DNA of 34,070 nucleotides, from positions 1 to 34,070 of the forward strand of contig CANLGQ010000009.1 in NCBI GenBank assembly GCA_947490265.1, in the 5' to 3' direction. Source of the stretch: Pseudomonadota bacterium (GTDB lineage Bacteria > Myxococcota_A > UBA796 > GCA-2862545). The first letter of the stretch is position 1. Every line of letters starts with the position of its first letter. The notes beneath the pieces are model-generated. The model was not told the DNA's origin. It was given only the letters and a program-made list of their open reading frames with translations, and did no database searches. Below, piece by piece: positions 9,753 to 19,593 of this stretch. Both the position numbers and the translations under genes were made by a program.

Positions 9753-10558
9753 CCTGGCGAGAAGAGCAACGGGAGCAGCGCACGAGCGGTCTTGTCGGGC
9801 CCGAGCGCCGGAAACTTCATCGTGGGCAGGACGAGCTCGATGCACGGAACCAGGGTGCCGGTCGGATCTTCGAGCGTGCCACCGCCCTGCTGGATCTTCG
9901 TGGGCTCCATCGCCTCGCCGCGCGGCCCGACCACCGCCTCGATCGTGAGCGTGCCGGCGAGCACGTTGTCGCCGGTGGGCAACGCCGGGGTGGCGAGCGC
10001 GGCGTCGTAGCAGGCGCGCAGCGCGGGGAGGACCCGGCTCACCGACCCGTGTGCATCGACATCGGTGAGCGCACCCACGATGCGGGGACTCGCCGGAAAG
10101 ATGCCGCGCGGCATCGTACCGGGATCCACCTGGTTCGCCGCCTGCGGCCCCTCCGGCTTGAGCTTCGCGAGCCCCACCTGGGTGGCACCGGCCGCCCGCG
10201 CCAAGTCGACCACATGCACCACAATGCTGTACTTGACCTTCGGATGGGCATCCACGAACACATTCTTGTGCTCGACGGCGAGCAAGCGCCGACCGAGCTC
10301 GAAGGCCAGCTTGTCCTCCTTCATCAGCCGCCGATTTAAGGCCAGCGAGCCGTCTTCGTACACCGCCACCGCGAGCTGCTCGCTGGGGGGCGGCGGGGTG
10401 ACCACCGGCTCGAGCGAGGGCAGCTTGAGCCCCATCTGCTCGATCGAAATCGGGATGTTCACCATCATGATGATGAGCACCACGAGCACGATGTCGATGA
10501 GCGGCGTCATGTTGATCTCGGACTGCGGACCCCCCGATTTGCTGACCTTCGCCCCCAT
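9749..10558 (-). CDS. ExbD/TolR-family protein with C-terminal AgmX/PglI-like domain
   Basis: ExbD N-terminus GGPQSEINMTPLIDIVLVVLIIMMV; C-terminal region VLPALRACYDAALATP...LAGTLTIEAVVGPRGEA...PCIELVLPTMKFPA. Confidence 0.85.
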   Translation of the reverse strand: MGAKVSKSGGPQSEINMTPLIDIVLVVLIIMMVNIPISIEQMGLKLPSLEPVVTPPPPSEQLAVAVYEDGSLALNRRLMKEDKLAFELGRRLLAVEHKNVFVDAHPKVKYSIVVHVVDLARAAGATQVGLAKLKPEGPQAANQVDPGTMPRGIFPASPRIVGALTDVDAHGSVSRVLPALRACYDAALATPALPTGDNVLAGTLTIEAVVGPRGEAMEPTKIQQGGGTLEDPTGTLVPCIELVLPTMKFPALGPDKTARALLPLLFSPG

Positions 10559-10561
10559 CGG

Positions 10562-10975
10562 TCAGTGCTCCTTCGCGGCGGCGATCAGCACCGACAGCAT
10601 GTTGTTCGCGGCGAGCACGTCCATCACCTCGCGCACCTGCTCGTAGGTGCAGTTTCCATCGGCCTTGACCAGCACCGATCGGTCCGGCTTCTCCCGATAG
10701 CGCTCATTGATCTTGTCGACGATGTTGTCCTTCGTCACCGTCTCCTGCTCCACCGCCCACCTCCCGTCCTTGGTGACCGAGATGACGATGAACTGACCGG
10801 CGTCGTTGACCGTCTGCGTGGTGGTCGCGATCGGCAGGTCGACCGCCAAGCCTGACTGCAGCAACGGCGTGATGACCATGAAGACCACGAGCAACACGAG
10901 CACCACGTCGATGAGCGGCGTGACGTTCATGTCCGCCATTGGCCCGCCGCCTGTACCCCCGACCTTCGCGCCCAT
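10562..10975 (-). CDS. exbD: ExbD/TolR biopolymer transport protein
   Basis: [26 protein letters not shown]...VDLPIA...[25 protein letters not shown]. Confidence 0.92.
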   Translation of the reverse strand: MGAKVGGTGGGPMADMNVTPLIDVVLVLLVVFMVITPLLQSGLAVDLPIATTTQTVNDAGQFIVISVTKDGRWAVEQETVTKDNIVDKINERYREKPDRSVLVKADGNCTYEQVREVMDVLAANNMLSVLIAAAKEH

Positions 10976-10981
10976 CGGAAC

Positions 10982-11701
10982 CTACTTCCCGGCCCGGCTC
11001 TGGAGCAACTTCTCAGCCCACTGCATGAAGTCAGCGTCTGAGCTCCGCAACTCGTCGGCCACCTTGTCCACCCGAGCGTTGAAGTAGTTGAACATCCACA
11101 CCCCGATCACCGCCACCCCGATTCCGACACCGGTGGTGATGAGCGCTTCCGAGATACCCGCGGAGATCGAGGCGAGACCAGCCCCTTCCGAGGCCATGCC
11201 CTGGAATGCGTTGATGACGCCGAACGTGGTTCCGAACAGGCCGACGAACGGCGCCGTGGACCCGACCGTCGCCAGGATCGTCATCCCGCGCTTCATCTTG
11301 GAGAGCTCCTCCCCGTGTGCCTTCTCGACCGCGCGGCGCGCGTTGTCGATCCCATGGGCATCGACCCCCGCCGACAGCTCCTTCAGGCCCGCTCGCAACA
11401 AGGTGCCGAGGTAGGCCGACTTGAAGTCCGGCTTTCCAGCCACGCTGAGTGCGCCGTCGATGTCGCCGCCCTGCAGCGATTTGACGACCGCCTGGGCCAG
11501 TGCACGGGACTGTCCGCGCGCGTTGTAGAAGGCGATCGAACGCTCGAAACCCGTGAAGATGGTTCCAAGGAACATGAATCCGAGCATGACGATGACGCCA
11601 CGCGCGATGCCCCCGGAGTGCTGCCAGATTTCGCTCATGGTGAAGCCCGGCGCCGCCTCGTCGGCGGCCAGGGCGATGTTCTCGAGAAGGAACAGGATCA
11701 T
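10982..11701 (-). CDS. exbB: MotA/TolQ/ExbB proton channel family protein
   Basis: Three hydrophobic segments; LATVGSTAPFVGLFGTTFGVINAFQGMA...ISEALITTGVGIGVAVIGVWMFNYFNARVD. Confidence 0.93.
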   Translation of the reverse strand: MILFLLENIALAADEAAPGFTMSEIWQHSGGIARGVIVMLGFMFLGTIFTGFERSIAFYNARGQSRALAQAVVKSLQGGDIDGALSVAGKPDFKSAYLGTLLRAGLKELSAGVDAHGIDNARRAVEKAHGEELSKMKRGMTILATVGSTAPFVGLFGTTFGVINAFQGMASEGAGLASISAGISEALITTGVGIGVAVIGVWMFNYFNARVDKVADELRSSDADFMQWAEKLLQSRAGK

Positions 11702-11713
11702 CGTGGCAACTCC

Positions 11714-12436
11714 CTACTTCATCTTGTAGACGATGCTGATCGTCGTCTGGGCCTTGGTACGTTCTTTCCCGACCTTGGGCGGATACCACCGCCACTTCAA
11801 GATCGCTGCGCGCGCCTCGTCGTGGAACACCTGGGGACAGCCGGAGACGTCGGCCGAAAATGGAACCCCTTCCTCGTCCATCGACACCTTGACGAGGCAC
11901 CGCTGGTCGCCGAGGTTGAGCTGCTTGGCCGCCTCCGGGTATTCCGGCTGCACCTGCTTCTTGATCTCGAGCTCCGAGTGGTGCATCACCCGCACCCCGA
12001 GCTGGCCGCCGAGCACGCCCCCGACGACGCCGCCGATCACCCCGCCGATCACCCCGCCCTCGACCCCGCCGACCACGCCGTTCTCGACGGCCGAGCCCGC
12101 GGCCTCCTTGATCTCCTCCTTGACGTCCTCCTCGAGCTCCTGGATCTCTTCGGTCATCTCGTCGGGGTTGGGCTCGGTCTCCTCGGCCCCGGCCGACGGT
12201 GGCGGCGGCGGCGGCGGCGGCGGCGGCAGGTCGGGGAGGGCGTCTTCCAGGACCACCTCCACCATCTCCTCGTCGACCGGAGCGATGATGGCCTGGACCG
12301 CCAGCGCGGCCTGGTAAGCCAGCCAGGCCGCGGCAAACCCGCCGGAAAGGGAGAGACCCGCACCGGTGAGAAGCAACGCATAGAAGCGCCGCTTAGCTGC
12401 CTCTTTGTCGTTGTTCACACCGACGTTGTCGAACAT
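11714..12436 (-). CDS. TonB-family energy transducer
   Basis: N-terminal hydrophobic segment, Pro-rich (PPPPPPPPPP), acidic and GGV-repeat linker; C-terminus QPEYPEAAKQLNLGDQRCLVKVSMDEEGVPFSADVSGCPQVFHDEARAAILKWRWYPP. Confidence 0.9.
   Translation of the reverse strand: MFDNVGVNNDKEAAKRRFYALLLTGAGLSLSGGFAAAWLAYQAALAVQAIIAPVDEEMVEVVLEDALPDLPPPPPPPPPPSAGAEETEPNPDEMTEEIQELEEDVKEEIKEAAGSAVENGVVGGVEGGVIGGVIGGVVGGVLGGQLGVRVMHHSELEIKKQVQPEYPEAAKQLNLGDQRCLVKVSMDEEGVPFSADVSGCPQVFHDEARAAILKWRWYPPKVGKERTKAQTTISIVYKMK
12201..12227 (+). repeat. (GGC)9 trinucleotide run encoding polyproline in the TonB-like protein on the minus strand
   Basis: Nine uninterrupted GGC units read directly; corresponds to the PPPPPPPPPP tract. 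Confidence 0.95.
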
Positions 12437-12544
12437 ACCTGCTCCGCAGCGGGCGCCCTGGGCTCAAGCGGCCCGCAGCTTGCCACAGCCGCTGGCTAAC
12501 CGAAAGGGGATCTGCTGACCCGGTGGCGAGTCGCACGCCGACGT

Positions 12545-13717
12545 TCACCCTGGCCGGCGGATCCGGGCCGCGAAAAAACCGTCGGTGCCGTGCACATGGG
12601 GAAACCAGCGCTGGTCGGGCTCCTGCCGCGACCAACCCGTTTCGCCGAGCACGCGCTCGATCGCGCGCTCTCCCTCGATCGCGAGCACCGAGCAGGTGGC
12701 CAGCACGAGCGTTCCGCCCGGGGCCACCGCGGCGGACGCCCGCACGGCGATCGCCACCTGCTCGTCGGCGTACGCCGCCGCATCACCGGCCCGACTCCGG
12801 AGTTCGGGGTGGCGGCGCCAGACCCCGGTACCGCTGCACGGCGCGTCGACCAGAACCACGGGAAATTTCCCGCGCCACGACAGCGGCAGCGGACCGGTCC
12901 CCTCGAGGCGCGCGGTGGCGATCCGGTGTCCACCCCGTGCGGCGCGCCGCTCGAGCTCGGCGAGCGCAGCGGGACGCACGTCGGCGGCGGTCACCGTGCA
13001 TCCGCGCGCGGCGAGCGCCAACGACTTCCCCCCCGCGCCGGCACAGAAGTCGAGGACGGGGCCGCCCTCCGCGACCAGCGCCGCCACCGCCTGGCTCGCA
13101 TCGTCTTGGACCTCGAAGAGCCCGCCCCGAAACTCGGGGGTTCCCTCGACGTTCGCGCGGCCCCGCACCCGAAGCGCGTGCACGGACACCGGCGACGCGT
13201 CGGTTGCGATCCCCCGATCGGCCAGCTGGAGGGCCAACCGATCGCGATCGGTTCGGGCGACGTTGACCCGCAACACGACCGGGGCACGCTCGTTCGACGC
13301 GCGCGCAAAGGCCATCGCGCTCTCTCCCAGACTCTCGGACAGCGCTGCCGCCACCTCCGCGGGCACGCCGGCCACCGCGGCGAGGTCGCCGCCCGCCACC
13401 GCCCGGTCGATCTCATCCGGAAGAAGCTGGCTCTCTCCCGACTGCCACCCCACCCAGGCGTCCCACCGCGCGCCCGGATCGCTGAGCCCCAGCCGCCCGA
13501 AGATCCCCTGCCAACGCACGAGGTCAAACACGCCGTCCGCCACGAGGCGCCGCTCGGCAGAGTGCAGGTGCCGCGCTTCCCGCAGGCGGGCGCGCACGCG
13601 ACCCGTGGACCGAGACGGATCCTGGGCCATCGCCTCCGCGAGCTCCAGCGCGAGGGCCCGGATCCGACCTGGCGCCCGGGCTCGGTGGGCCAGTCGCGGA
13701 TCTACCAACGCCACCAC
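12545..13717 (-). CDS. RsmB/NOP family rRNA m5C methyltransferase
   Basis: FEVQDDASQAVAALV, VLDFCAGAGGKSLALAA, VLVDAPCSGTGVWRRHPE, LVLATCSVLAIEGE, GTDGFFAARIRRPG. Confidence 0.9.
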   Translation of the reverse strand: MVALVDPRLAHRARAPGRIRALALELAEAMAQDPSRSTGRVRARLREARHLHSAERRLVADGVFDLVRWQGIFGRLGLSDPGARWDAWVGWQSGESQLLPDEIDRAVAGGDLAAVAGVPAEVAAALSESLGESAMAFARASNERAPVVLRVNVARTDRDRLALQLADRGIATDASPVSVHALRVRGRANVEGTPEFRGGLFEVQDDASQAVAALVAEGGPVLDFCAGAGGKSLALAARGCTVTAADVRPAALAELERRAARGGHRIATARLEGTGPLPLSWRGKFPVVLVDAPCSGTGVWRRHPELRSRAGDAAAYADEQVAIAVRASAAVAPGGTLVLATCSVLAIEGERAIERVLGETGWSRQEPDQRWFPHVHGTDGFFAARIRRPG

Positions 13718-14697
13718 GAGGTTCGACCGCCCTTCATCGCCCGCTCCACGCGCTCGTAGATCGGCAGCTCGGGGTTGATCTTGCGGGCTTTCTTCAGGTC
13801 GAGCTTGGCCGAGGACGCGTCGCCGGCGATCGCATACAGACGTGCGCGATGGGCCAGCAAAATGGCCGACTTTTCGACGTTACTACTCGCCCGATCGATC
13901 AGGCGATCGATCTCGTCGTCGCGCTTCTCGCCCTCGAAGATGTCGGCGAGCTGCTCGGCGGTGGACAAGGCGAGCGCACAGGTCGCGTCGTCGAGCGGCA
14001 TCTCGAGCACGCGGCAGACCTCGTCGTAGGCCTGGCCCTCCCGGTGCAACACCATCAACAAGCTCGCCCGGCGCGCCCGGAGCTGGTGAAGCGAACGGTC
14101 CTTCTTCAGCGCTTTTTCGTAGGCCTCTGCCGCCGAGCCCGGGTACTCGGCCTGCAGCTGCTGCCCGTAGGTCGCCCAGGCCAACGCCGAGGGATCCGGC
14201 ACGTTCTCGACCCACGCCCGGGCGTCGTCGAGCGCCAGCCCAGGATCCGACAGACGACCGAGGAGCCAGATCCTCAGCGCACGGGCGACGTCACCCTGGT
14301 TGTTCTCGTTCTGGGAAGCCGCGGCGGTAGCCAGCTTCAGCGCGAGGACGTTGCGACCGGAACGCACCGCGGTGCGCGCCGCTTCGAGCTGGTTCTGGTC
14401 GGGGGCAATCACCTCGCGGAGCTCGTCGTGGACCTGGGAATCCTCTTCACGGGTGAGTCCGCAGTTGATGCAATGGTCAAAGTCACGCTTGTCACCGCAA
14501 TTGATGCACCGTCCGGGGACCATCGGCACGAGGGGCGGGTACCAGTCCTCCTCGAGGATCGCGACCCCACAGGTCTGGCACTGAAGCAGGTCGATCGGCA
14601 CCTGGCGGCGCACCGTGATCCACCGCAGCGCGGCCGACTGGCACTTCGGGCAAGAGGTGGGGGTCACGATCCTCGCTTCCGGCCCCAGGGTAGCCAT
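13702..14697 (-). CDS. Zinc-ribbon plus TPR-like repeat protein
   Basis: CPKC...CQTC and CINC...CINC metal-ligand pairs at the N-terminus, then helical repeats (GSAAEAYEKALKKDRSLHQLRARRASLLMVLHREGQ...). Confidence 0.75.
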   Translation of the reverse strand: MATLGPEARIVTPTSCPKCQSAALRWITVRRQVPIDLLQCQTCGVAILEEDWYPPLVPMVPGRCINCGDKRDFDHCINCGLTREEDSQVHDELREVIAPDQNQLEAARTAVRSGRNVLALKLATAAASQNENNQGDVARALRIWLLGRLSDPGLALDDARAWVENVPDPSALAWATYGQQLQAEYPGSAAEAYEKALKKDRSLHQLRARRASLLMVLHREGQAYDEVCRVLEMPLDDATCALALSTAEQLADIFEGEKRDDEIDRLIDRASSNVEKSAILLAHRARLYAIAGDASSAKLDLKKARKINPELPIYERVERAMKGGRTSWWRW

Positions 14698-14737
14698 GCG
14701 CGACGCGTCCGACTACCCGCCGAGGCGAACAAGGCTT

Positions 14738-14752
14738 CCGAAGGCCCTTCGG
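14738..14752. promoter_or_regulatory. Palindrome CCGAAGG-C-CCTTCGG between divergent genes
   Basis: Perfect 7-bp arms with 1-nt spacer between the zinc-ribbon/TPR gene (start 14697, -) and the Ser/Thr kinase (start about 14821, +). Confidence 0.45.
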
Positions 14753-14820
14753 TCCGGACCCGACGCCATCGCGCGCGGCGCGGCACACGGCCGGTCGTGA
14801 AACTGCTACGCTCCCGTCGC

Positions 14821-16191
14821 GTGAAACCCGACTCCCGCCGCCGCTTCGTGCTCGGATCCTGCCTGGGGCGCGGAGGCTACGGCGAAGTCTACCGGGCGAC
14901 CCTCCTTTCCACCGGTGGCCTGAGTTCCCAGGTCGCGCTGAAACTGGTCCGCGCTGACCTGCAGGTGCCGCCCGACGCCATCGCGCGCCTCCGCGACGAG
15001 GCCCGGCTCCTCACCCGCCTGGCTCACCCGAACATCGTCCGGGTGATCGACCTGTGCCGCGTCAGCGACGACCTCGAAACCAGCCGCCTCGCCCTCATCA
15101 CCGAGCTCGTAGACGGCTGCGATCTCGAGTCGCTTCGACAGGGCGCCAGTCCGATCGGCCTGCGGGCCGCGGTCGAGGTGATCGGGCGGGTCGCCCGTGC
15201 GCTCGACTCCGCGTGGTCGAGCCCAGGCGCGGACGATCGCCCGCTCAGAGTGGTCCACCGCGACGTGAAGCCGGGCAACATCGCGGTGGGGCGCCATGGC
15301 GACGTCAAGCTGCTCGACTTCGGCATCGCGCGGTTCGAGGGCGAGGAGCGCGAGGCCCGCACCGCCACCGCGCTGCTCGTCGGCAGCCTGCCGTACCTCG
15401 CGCCCGAGCGGTTCCTCGAGCGCGAACCTCAGTCCGCCTCCGATGTCTTCGCGCTTGGCTGTGTGCTGTTCGAGTGCGCGACCGGGGAGCGCTGGTACGA
15501 CGGCGTGAACCCGCGCGACATTCCTGCCCTCGCGACGAACCGCGACCGGTATGAAGCCCGCCGCTGGGAGCGCCTGGCGAGCGTGCCGATCGCCCCCGCG
15601 CTGCAAGCGATCCTCGCCAACACCCTCGGCTGGGAGCACCGCGACCGGGTGTCCGCTGCCGACCTGGCCGACCAGCTCGAGGCGCTCGCCTTGCCTGGCC
15701 CCGCGCTCCGCGCCTGGTGCCGGCAGCGCGACTGGCCGAGCCTCCAGGTACCCGCCGGCGCGCTCGAGGGCCGCACGCTGTATGAGGCAACCCTCGAGAT
15801 CCCCCGCACGCCAGCCTCCACGCCCGCTCCGATCGCGCCTCTCGCCCCTCGGTTCGTCCGTCAGCCGCTGGTCACCGTCGACCCGGTCGATCTCCCCCGC
15901 GCGGCGGCGGGCGGCGGCCGGGTGGCGCCCGTGGTGGTGAGCCTGCAGCGGCCCCGACTCGCCAGCATCGGCGGCGGCACCCACTTCGTGCCCATGATCC
16001 TGGCCCGCCCTCCCCAGGCCCTCTCGCTGGCGCTCCCGGTCGCCCCCGCTCCCGGTCCACCTCCGGCTGCGCCCGCCCACGCGCCGCGGTGGGTGTGGAT
16101 GATTGGTTGCCTCCTCGCGTTTTCCCTGCTCAGCGGGTTCCTCGTCGCCCTGGCGAGCGGGCTCCTCGGGGCGATCGCCTTGTTTGCTTGA
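14821..16191 (+). CDS. Ser/Thr protein kinase with C-terminal transmembrane segment
   Basis: LGRGGYGEVYRATL, VALKLVRAD, VVHRDVKPGNIAV, LLDFGIARFEG, GSLPYLAPERF, SDVFALGCVLFE; C-terminal MIGCLLAFSLLSGFLVALASGLLGAIALF. GTG start at 14821 (14797 also possible); the longer track ORF start at 13849 lies antisense to the zinc-ribbon/TPR gene. Confidence 0.88.
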   Translation: MKPDSRRRFVLGSCLGRGGYGEVYRATLLSTGGLSSQVALKLVRADLQVPPDAIARLRDEARLLTRLAHPNIVRVIDLCRVSDDLETSRLALITELVDGCDLESLRQGASPIGLRAAVEVIGRVARALDSAWSSPGADDRPLRVVHRDVKPGNIAVGRHGDVKLLDFGIARFEGEEREARTATALLVGSLPYLAPERFLEREPQSASDVFALGCVLFECATGERWYDGVNPRDIPALATNRDRYEARRWERLASVPIAPALQAILANTLGWEHRDRVSAADLADQLEALALPGPALRAWCRQRDWPSLQVPAGALEGRTLYEATLEIPRTPASTPAPIAPLAPRFVRQPLVTVDPVDLPRAAAGGGRVAPVVVSLQRPRLASIGGGTHFVPMILARPPQALSLALPVAPAPGPPPAAPAHAPRWVWMIGCLLAFSLLSGFLVALASGLLGAIALFA

Positions 16192-16447
16192 ACCGTTTGT
16201 TTCGCGGGGAGGAAGACCCCTGCTCCCTCCCGGGTTCGTAGAACGGGACGAACGGTGACGATTTCTGGTCGCCAACCGCTCCACCCGGCGCCACAATAGC
16301 GTCAGTGCCGATCACCTGATCCCGCGCTCTCGTACCACCCCGCCAGCAACGCGCACGAAACCGTGCTGCATCGCCGGGTGAACGGCGATCGCTGGCCCAA
16401 CCTGCCGAGGAACTTGCAGGCCTCAGACCGAGGCGAGGAGGAGACCT

Positions 16448-18493
16448 ATGCCGGCCGCATCCGTGTCAGGACTGCTAGGAATGATCGCCGCCCACCAGGA
16501 CCTGGGGCAGTACCAGGAACTGCTCTGGGAAGGCGGATTTGGCGACTACCTCGACATCGTCCGCCAGGATCCCGGCGTGGCGCGAAACGCCTACCAGCGA
16601 CTCTACGACCTCGTCGTGTCGTACGGGCACGAGGATTACACCGAGTACAAGAAGAGTATCCGTCGTTACACGTTCTTCGACGATCCCTTCGAACAGGGGT
16701 CCGATGCCGTGTTCGGACTCGACGTCCACCTCATGAAGCTGGTCCGCGTGCTGCACGCCGCGGCCCTCGGCTATGGCCCCGAGCGACGGGTGATCCTCCT
16801 CCACGGTCCAGTGGGCTCGTCGAAGTCGACCATCGCCCGGCTGTTCAAGAAGGGCCTGGAGGCGTACTCCCGCTCCGAAAAGGGACGGCTCTACAGCTTC
16901 GTCTGGGTGGACGCGAACGGGAAAGAGACGCCGTGCCCGATGAACGAGGAGCCGCTGAAGCTCCTGCCCGAGTCGACCCGACCCGCGGTGCTGAACGAGA
17001 TCAACGGCGGAAGCCGGACCCCGTACCCGGTTCGCCTCGAAGGCGACCTCTGCCCGGTGTGCCGACACCTGTACCGCGAGGTGATGCGCGAGGTCCACGG
17101 CGACTTCCTCGAGCTCGCCAAGCGAATCAAGGTGCGCCGGCTGGTGCTCTCCGAGCGCGACCGGATCGGGATCGGCACCTTCCAACCGAAGGACGAGAAG
17201 AACCAGGACTCTACCGAACTTACCGGCGACATCAATTACCGGCTCATCGCCGAGTATGGGTCAGACTCCGACCCCCGGGCGTTCAACTTCGACGGGGAGT
17301 TCAACGTCGCGAACCGCGGCCTCATCGAATTCATCGAGGTGCTCAAGCTCGACGTGGCGTTCCTCTACGACCTGCTGGGCGCCTCGCAGGAGCACCGAGT
17401 AAAACCGAAGAAGTTTGCGCAGACCCACATCGACGAAGTCATCCTCGGCCACACCAACGAACCCGAATTTCGGCGCCTACAGAACAACGAGTACATGGAG
17501 GCGCTGCGCGACCGCACGATCAAGATCGACGTGCCGTACATCACCCGCCCGAGCCAGGAAGCGCGGATCTACCAGAAAGACTTCAATCGCCGCAAAGTGG
17601 CGGCGCACATCGCGCCCCACACCATCGAAACGGCGGCCTTGTGGGCGGTGCTCACCCGGCTGGAAGAGCCCAGCAACCACAAGCTCAGCCTGATTCAAAA
17701 GGCCCGACTCTACGACGGACGCGCCATCCCCGGCTTCACCGAGGATCACGTGAAGGAGCTCCGAAAGACCGCGAAGCGCGAAGGTCTGGAGGGGATCTCT
17801 CCCCGCTACATTCAAGACAAGATCAGCAACGCCCTGGTGCGCAACCCGGGCGTCACCTGCATGAACCCGTTCATGATCCTGAACGAGCTCGACAGCGGCC
17901 TCGACCAGCACAGCCTGCTCTCCGGCGACGAACAGAAGGAGCGGTTCCGCGAGCTCCTGGGCGTCGTGAAGCAGGAATACGAGGACCAGGTAAAGAACGA
18001 GGTTCAAAAGGCAATCTCGGCCGACGAGGGCGCGCTCCGTCGGCTCTCCGGAAACTACATCGACAACCTGCGAGCCTATGTGCTGAAGGAGAAGGTGCGC
18101 AACGCATTCACCGGGGCAGCCGAGGAGCCGAACGAGCGGCTCCTTCGATCGATCGAGGAGAAGATCGACATCCCCGAGGGGCGGAAAGACGATTTCCGCC
18201 GCGAGCTCATGAACTACATCGCCGGGCTCGCGCTCGATGGAAAGACCTTCGACTACACGATGAACGAGCGCCTGCACCGGGCGCTCGAGCTCAAGCTGTT
18301 CGAGGACAGCAAGGACAGCATCAAGCTGACGAGCCTCGTGACGCAAGTGGTCGACGCCGAAACCCAGGCGAAGATCAACATCGTGAAACAGCGTTTGATC
18401 GACCACTACGGCTACTGCGAAACCTGCAGTTCCGACGTGCTCCAGTACGTGGCCAGCATCTTCGCCCGCGGCGATGCCTCTCCTCGAAAATAG
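16448..18493 (+). CDS. prkA: PrkA/YeaG family serine protein kinase
   Basis: [75 protein letters not shown]; followed by YeaH/DUF444 and SpoVR genes. RBS-like GAGGAGGAG upstream. Confidence 0.95.
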   Translation: MPAASVSGLLGMIAAHQDLGQYQELLWEGGFGDYLDIVRQDPGVARNAYQRLYDLVVSYGHEDYTEYKKSIRRYTFFDDPFEQGSDAVFGLDVHLMKLVRVLHAAALGYGPERRVILLHGPVGSSKSTIARLFKKGLEAYSRSEKGRLYSFVWVDANGKETPCPMNEEPLKLLPESTRPAVLNEINGGSRTPYPVRLEGDLCPVCRHLYREVMREVHGDFLELAKRIKVRRLVLSERDRIGIGTFQPKDEKNQDSTELTGDINYRLIAEYGSDSDPRAFNFDGEFNVANRGLIEFIEVLKLDVAFLYDLLGASQEHRVKPKKFAQTHIDEVILGHTNEPEFRRLQNNEYMEALRDRTIKIDVPYITRPSQEARIYQKDFNRRKVAAHIAPHTIETAALWAVLTRLEEPSNHKLSLIQKARLYDGRAIPGFTEDHVKELRKTAKREGLEGISPRYIQDKISNALVRNPGVTCMNPFMILNELDSGLDQHSLLSGDEQKERFRELLGVVKQEYEDQVKNEVQKAISADEGALRRLSGNYIDNLRAYVLKEKVRNAFTGAAEEPNERLLRSIEEKIDIPEGRKDDFRRELMNYIAGLALDGKTFDYTMNERLHRALELKLFEDSKDSIKLTSLVTQVVDAETQAKINIVKQRLIDHYGYCETCSSDVLQYVASIFARGDASPRK

Positions 18494-18509
18494 CGCTCGG
18501 AGGTGACCG

Positions 18510-19589
<1,080 letters not shown>

Positions 19590-19593
19590 CGCC

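Noticed and set aside
12585-13778. Two long plus-strand ORFs (12585..13778 and 12590..13759)
   Set aside because: Both antisense to the RsmB-like methyltransferase with clear catalytic motifs.
14806-16296. 496-aa minus-strand ORF
   Set aside because: Antisense to the Ser/Thr kinase with canonical kinase motifs.
16388-16410. Possible sigma54 (-24/-12) promoter upstream of prkA (TGGCCCAACCTGCC)
   Set aside because: GG to GC spacing is too short (8 nt rather than 10) and the flanking consensus is poor.
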